Source of the DNA: Balneolales bacterium
GTDB lineage: Bacteria; Bacteroidota; Rhodothermia; Balneolales; Balneolaceae
NCBI GenBank assembly: GCA_030830725.1
Contig: JAURMN010000141.1
Location: forward strand, 1 to 10,279
Length of the DNA stretch: 10,279 nucleotides
Direction of reading: 5' to 3'
This document shows positions 7,666 through 10,279 of the stretch, in pieces. Each line of letters starts with the position of its first letter. Position 1 is the stretch's first letter. The translations under genes were made by a program, and so were the position numbers. The notes under the pieces are model-generated. The model was given only the letters and a program-made list of their open reading frames with translations. It had not been told where the DNA came from and made no database searches.

Positions 7666-8115
7666 TTAAAGATTCAGGGTTGTGTAATCGGTACCGATAA
7701 CAATTGTAAGATCAAGATAAAAATCGGGAGATTCTTCCCTTAAGATCTGATCATCCGAAATACCAAGTGCCCTGGCAGCCTGTCTGGCAGACGCCATGTT
7801 TCCGTTTCGGGAGATGATCAGGGTCTTTTGCACATCAAAGTGGTCAAAATTTCCAACTTCGACCACGTCAAATCCATATTTACGCAAGGAGTTGGTCATC
7901 GTGGTGGCCGCCCCGCTGATTCCACACCCATTTAATACTTCGACTTGAATAATATGTCCAATTAGTGCGGTGTTATTCGTATCTCGTTCCGATGTAATTC
8001 TGGGAATAGCAAACCGTCCGATGAGAGCCAGTAAAAGTAGCAGCAGCAGAAATGAAAAGAACCCAATGGCGATGTTGGTGATCAGGGGTCGTTGCTGCTC
8101 GTTAAGGATGGTCAT
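7666..8115 (-). CDS. Membrane-anchored LytR_C domain protein
   Basis: The 149-residue product has a short cytoplasmic N-terminus, one strongly hydrophobic helix (about residues 12-36, rich in Leu/Phe), and then a domain of about 95 residues resembling LytR_C (the C-terminal domain of LytR-type proteins). Its hallmark is QVEVLNGCGISGAA (about 57-70), followed by an RKYGFDVVEVGNFDHFDVQKTLII stretch, an ARQAARALGI helix and a final DLTIVIGTDY strand. The catalytic LytR/CpsA/Psr domain that attaches glycopolymers to peptidoglycan is absent, so this is not a cell-wall ligase. The predicted location is the inner membrane with the domain in the periplasm. Its role is unknown. It sits between a secreted protein gene and rsfS with short gaps (35 and 18 bases). 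The start is the ATG at 8115; no Shine-Dalgarno. Confidence 0.82.
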   Translation of the reverse strand: MTILNEQQRPLITNIAIGFFSFLLLLLLLALIGRFAIPRITSERDTNNTALIGHIIQVEVLNGCGISGAATTMTNSLRKYGFDVVEVGNFDHFDVQKTLIISRNGNMASARQAARALGISDDQILREESPDFYLDLTIVIGTDYTTLNL

Positions 8116-8150
8116 AGTTTGGAATCCGGTGTGCGGATCGAATGAGGGGT

Positions 8151-8729
8151 TTAATCGATCATTCGATGAGCAGGATATCCGCCATAAGTTCCATACTCCG
8201 CACCAAAGGGGTCATAATACCCAAAGGGAGAGGCGGAATATCCCCCACCACAGCGATTGGCCTTACCCGAAAATCCGGTTCCGTAAGGGGTTTGTGAAAA
8301 ACAAACATCGAACCGAACATTTTCGGAGAGCTTGTAAGAAAGGCTGGCATTTTCGACTACGAATCGCATCCCCATTGAGTTCTGATTTTGCATCAATAGA
8401 GACCCGCCGAAAGGCGAATGAAGCAGTGCAACGTCGACATTGGCTTGAAAACGGTCATTGAATTCAAACTGCATACTGTTTGTATAGGCATTCAAATTTT
8501 GATATTGACCGCCAAAGGATCCAAAAGACATGCTATAGCCATGTGTCATAGTGACAGGAAGTAAATTGGCCCAGTCTCCGACACGTCCACTTCCAAGGGT
8601 ATGTGTAACTCTTGCGTCCACGCGTTGAGGAGGAGCCATCAAATCATCTTTGAGCTGCGCACGGGCATCAAGTGGAGCGAGATATAGAATCCCAAGGAAA
8701 ACGAGAATTGAAACGGATTTGATTACCAT
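8151..8729 (-). CDS. Small secreted, probably envelope, protein of unknown function
   Basis: I do not recognise a named family. The 192-residue product begins with a signal peptide (basic MVIK, hydrophobic 5-20, probable cut after the ARA at 22-24). The mature part is rich in alternating beta-type segments separated by Gly/Asn turns (about 58-104 and 119-147), including THGYSMSFGSFGG and LLHSPFGG. This looks like part of an outer-membrane or periplasmic beta structure. Two cysteines, 143 and 160, could form a disulfide. The last 35 residues are Gly/Tyr/Phe/Pro-rich (GYYDPFGAEYGTYGGYP). An in-frame GTG at 8792 would extend it by 21 residues but would bury the signal peptide, so the ATG at 8729 is preferred; a weak AGG precedes it. 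It is first in the cluster with LytR_C, rsfS and MATE. Confidence 0.75.
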   Translation of the reverse strand: MVIKSVSILVFLGILYLAPLDARAQLKDDLMAPPQRVDARVTHTLGSGRVGDWANLLPVTMTHGYSMSFGSFGGQYQNLNAYTNSMQFEFNDRFQANVDVALLHSPFGGSLLMQNQNSMGMRFVVENASLSYKLSENVRFDVCFSQTPYGTGFSGKANRCGGGYSASPFGYYDPFGAEYGTYGGYPAHRMID

Positions 8730-8765
8730 AACCTGACGGGTTTTGACGTTATCATATAGAAGTAA

Positions 8766-8794
8766 AGTATACAGTATGCGCGCCCTTAACACAA
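8766..8794 (-). promoter_or_regulatory. Candidate promoter for the secreted protein-LytR_C-rsfS-MATE cluster
   Basis: On the minus strand, TTGTGT (8789-8794) and TATACT (8766-8771) are separated by 17 bases; the -10 box matches five of six consensus positions. Transcription would start near 8759, about 30 bases before the ATG at 8729. This supports the ATG at 8729 over the GTG at 8792, which lies inside the promoter. Confidence 0.42.
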
Positions 8795-8863
8795 GAGGAA
8801 TTTACGAGTACATGAGTACGGTATTTAGGATCAATACCACTCTCATTCTCGGTTATCCTACTG

Positions 8864-8950
8864 CGGAGGTGGAGGGATTCGAACCCCCGGTTCGCGTGAG
8901 CGAACAACAGTTTTCGAGACTGCCCCATTCGACCGCTCTGGCACACCTCC
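8864..8950 (-). tRNA. tRNA-Ser, anticodon CGA
   Basis: This is an 87-base class II tRNA. The acceptor stem is GGAGGTG paired with CACCTCC. The anticodon stem GCAGT/ACTGT carries the loop CTCGAAA, giving anticodon CGA at 8914-8916, which reads UCG. The long variable arm has a perfect six-base stem (GTTCGC/GCGAAC) typical of serine tRNAs. The T arm has TTCGAAT in its loop with a five-base stem containing one G-T. The discriminator is G and the following bases are CAG, so the 3' CCA is not encoded and must be added after transcription. A TATAAT (8996-9001, minus strand) lies 45 bases upstream, but its -35 region is poor. Confidence 0.96.
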
Positions 8951-8974
8951 AATGGGCTGGAAATCCATTAAAAC

Positions 8975-9003
8975 TTGATTTTACAGCCAAATTACATTAT
9001 ATT
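8975..9003 (+). promoter_or_regulatory. Candidate sigma70-like promoter for queA
   Basis: TTGATT (8975-8980) and TATATT (8998-9003) are separated by 17 bases, matching four and five of six consensus positions. A start near 9010 would give a leader of about 35 bases. The -10 overlaps, on the other strand, the possible -10 of the divergent tRNA gene. Confidence 0.5.
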
Positions 9004-9044
9004 TCTAGGCTCACTCTTTTCTATATACTGACAACCTGTACAGC

Positions 9045-10091
9045 ATGAAACTTACGGATTTTAGATTTGAAATTGAAGGGTTTAACGTTCCCGATAAACC
9101 ACTTCAACCTCGCGACAGCGCCAAACTAATGGTGCTTGACCGTGCGGCACAAACCATCACCCATACCACGTTTTCGGATCTGCCGAAGTTTATGAACAGT
9201 GGGGACGTGATCATTTACAACAACACCAAGGTCTTCCCCGCTCGTTTGCGTGGGACGAAGGAGAAAACGGAAGCGGATATTGAAGTATTTTTACTCCGTG
9301 AGCTCCAGGCGGAAAATAAGCTATGGGATGTATTGGTGGAGCCTGCTCGAAAAATCCGTATTGGGAATAAACTCTATTTCGGAGACGAGCTAATGGCGGA
9401 GGTAGTAGACAATACGACTTCCCGGGGACGTACCATCCGCTTTCTCTACAATGGACCGAATGAGGAGCTCTACGAAAAACTGGATGCCATAGGAGAGATG
9501 CCACTTCCTCCCTACATCGAACGTCAGCCTGTGGAAGAAGACAAGGAGCAGTATCAAACCATATTTGCCTCCGAAAGAGGGGCGGTAGCGGCACCGACTG
9601 CCGGAATGCACTTTACCCATGAACTGGTTAAAAAACTGGAGAAAAAGGGAGTGGAATTCATGCCGATAACCTTACACATTGGATGGGGAACCTATCGCCA
9701 TGTTGAGGTTGAAGATTTGACAAAGCATCGTATGGATTCTGAAAACTATTTCATTTCTAGCGAGACTTCCGCAAAAATTAACGAAGTCCTTAAGACGAAA
9801 GGCAAGCGTGTCATTGCCTGTGGTTCCACCGTTGTCAGAACGATTGAAACCAGTATAATGGCGAGTGGATTATCAAAACCAGGTACTGGTTGGACTGATA
9901 AATTCGTTTATCCACCATTTGACTTCAAGATCACGCAGGGGCTGATTACCAATTTCCATCGACCAGAATCGACTCTTTTGATGCTCTCAGCAGCCTTCGG
10001 AGGGTATGATTTTATGATGAAAGCCTACGAGGAGGCTAAGAAAGAAAATTACCGATTCTTCTCGTTTGGCGATGCGATGTTGATTCTCTAA
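9045..10091 (+). CDS. queA: S-adenosylmethionine:tRNA ribosyltransferase-isomerase
   Basis: QueA transfers and isomerises the ribosyl part of S-adenosylmethionine onto preQ1 at the wobble position (base 34) of tRNAs with GUN anticodons, making epoxyqueuosine, the next-to-last step of queuosine synthesis. The 348-residue protein is full length. Visible family motifs are GDVIIYNNTKVFPARLRG (about 53-70), EMPLPPYIERQ (about 151-161), YQTIFASERGAVAAPTAGMHFT (about 170-191), HIGWGTYRHV, a HRMDSENYFIS segment, CGSTVVRTIET, and the C-terminal GLITNFHRPESTLLMLSAAF. The ATG at 9045 gives the standard MKLTDFRFE opening; no Shine-Dalgarno. It is the first gene of a plus-strand unit with ispD 54 bases downstream. 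The adjacent tRNA-Ser(CGA) is not a queuosine substrate, so that proximity is probably coincidental. Confidence 0.98.
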   Translation: MKLTDFRFEIEGFNVPDKPLQPRDSAKLMVLDRAAQTITHTTFSDLPKFMNSGDVIIYNNTKVFPARLRGTKEKTEADIEVFLLRELQAENKLWDVLVEPARKIRIGNKLYFGDELMAEVVDNTTSRGRTIRFLYNGPNEELYEKLDAIGEMPLPPYIERQPVEEDKEQYQTIFASERGAVAAPTAGMHFTHELVKKLEKKGVEFMPITLHIGWGTYRHVEVEDLTKHRMDSENYFISSETSAKINEVLKTKGKRVIACGSTVVRTIETSIMASGLSKPGTGWTDKFVYPPFDFKITQGLITNFHRPESTLLMLSAAFGGYDFMMKAYEEAKKENYRFFSFGDAMLIL

Positions 10092-10145
10092 GGAATCTAA
10101 CGTTAAGCGAGAACCTCGTTTCCCTCGGACTTTACCTTATTTCTC

Positions 10146-10279
10146 ATGACAGGCTTTGCACTCATTCTTCCGGCAGCAGGCACTGGAAGCCGGTTGAATC
10201 TGGCAGTGCCAAAGCCCTACATTGAGATTGCAGGCCAGACTGTTTTGGAGCGTACAATTCGTCAATTCCAAAAAACAAA
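10146..10279 (+). CDS. ispD: 2-C-methyl-D-erythritol 4-phosphate cytidylyltransferase, 5' part
   Basis: IspD joins CTP and methylerythritol phosphate to form CDP-methylerythritol in the non-mevalonate isoprenoid pathway. Only the first 44 codons are in the window; the gene runs off the right edge. The visible part has the nucleotide-binding loop LPAAGTGSRL (about 8-17), the conserved PKPYIEIAGQTVLERTI segment (the PK of the family's PKQY motif) and the FQK that starts the next helix. The same fold occurs in other nucleotidyltransferases, but AAGxGxRL followed by PKxY and a short spacing fits IspD best. The ATG at 10146 is the first start in frame; no Shine-Dalgarno. Probably co-transcribed with queA. 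Confidence 0.85.
   Translation, partial: MTGFALILPAAGTGSRLNLAVPKPYIEIAGQTVLERTIRQFQKT

Noticed and set aside
8820..8838. Six-base inverted repeat (GGTATT/AATACC) downstream of the tRNA, a possible terminator.
   Set aside because: There is no T run after it on the minus strand and the stem is short and AT-rich.
8752..8952. Open frames crossing the tRNA-Ser gene on both strands.
   Set aside because: They translate tRNA sequence and promoter DNA and have no protein features.
10096..10116. Small hairpin CGAG-AAC-CTCG between queA and ispD.
   Set aside because: A four-base stem with no T tract is too weak for a terminator, and the two genes look like one transcription unit.
1..10279. Search for CRISPR arrays, insertion sequences, integrase or att sites, toxin-antitoxin or defence genes, and biosynthetic clusters.
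   Set aside because: No regular repeats, transposase-like frames or related domains were seen; although a tRNA is present, no integrase or duplicated tRNA end accompanies it.

Overview
This window looks like a core-chromosome stretch from a member of the Bacteroidota/Rhodothermota/Balneolota group. Three things point there. The translation genes run in the order rplM-rpsI-rpsB-tsf. A ribosome silencing factor gene sits beside a stand-alone membrane-anchored LytR_C protein. Almost no gene start is preceded by a Shine-Dalgarno sequence. Base composition is mid-range by eye and similar throughout, and I see no sign of mobile DNA. The lineage is an inference from gene order and protein style; I have no 16S or database evidence.

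Layout. Positions 1-2901 (minus strand) hold a translation operon: rplM (L13), rpsI (S9), rpsB (S2 with a long low-complexity tail) and tsf (EF-Ts), closed by a strong intrinsic terminator at 12-42. Positions 2902-3156 are a divergent promoter region. Positions 3157-5859 (plus strand) encode an AcnA-type aconitase. A 70-base convergent gap separates it from a second minus-strand cluster. In transcription order that cluster is a small secreted protein (8151-8729), a LytR_C membrane protein (7666-8115), rsfS (7249-7647) and a MATE-family transporter (5930-7252). A tRNA-Ser(CGA) lies at 8864-8950 on the minus strand. Back to back with it, queA (9045-10091) and the start of ispD (10146 to the window edge) run on the plus strand.

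How the genes relate. The content is mostly housekeeping: ribosome assembly and elongation (L13, S9, S2, EF-Ts, RsfS), a TCA-cycle enzyme, tRNA modification (QueA), isoprenoid synthesis (IspD), an efflux transporter and two envelope proteins. Candidate sigma70-like promoters with 17-base spacers can be proposed before rplM, acnA, the secreted-protein gene and queA.

I do not find an undescribed system such as a defence island, CRISPR array, biosynthetic cluster or integrated element. The most notable point is the start of the MATE gene. No ATG, GTG or TTG is available where the family's N-terminus should begin. A CTG overlaps the rsfS stop codon as CTGA and is preceded by the only strong Shine-Dalgarno match at any gene start here. 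Also worth a look are the 162-base rpsI-rpsB leader, the S2 tail and the small secreted protein.
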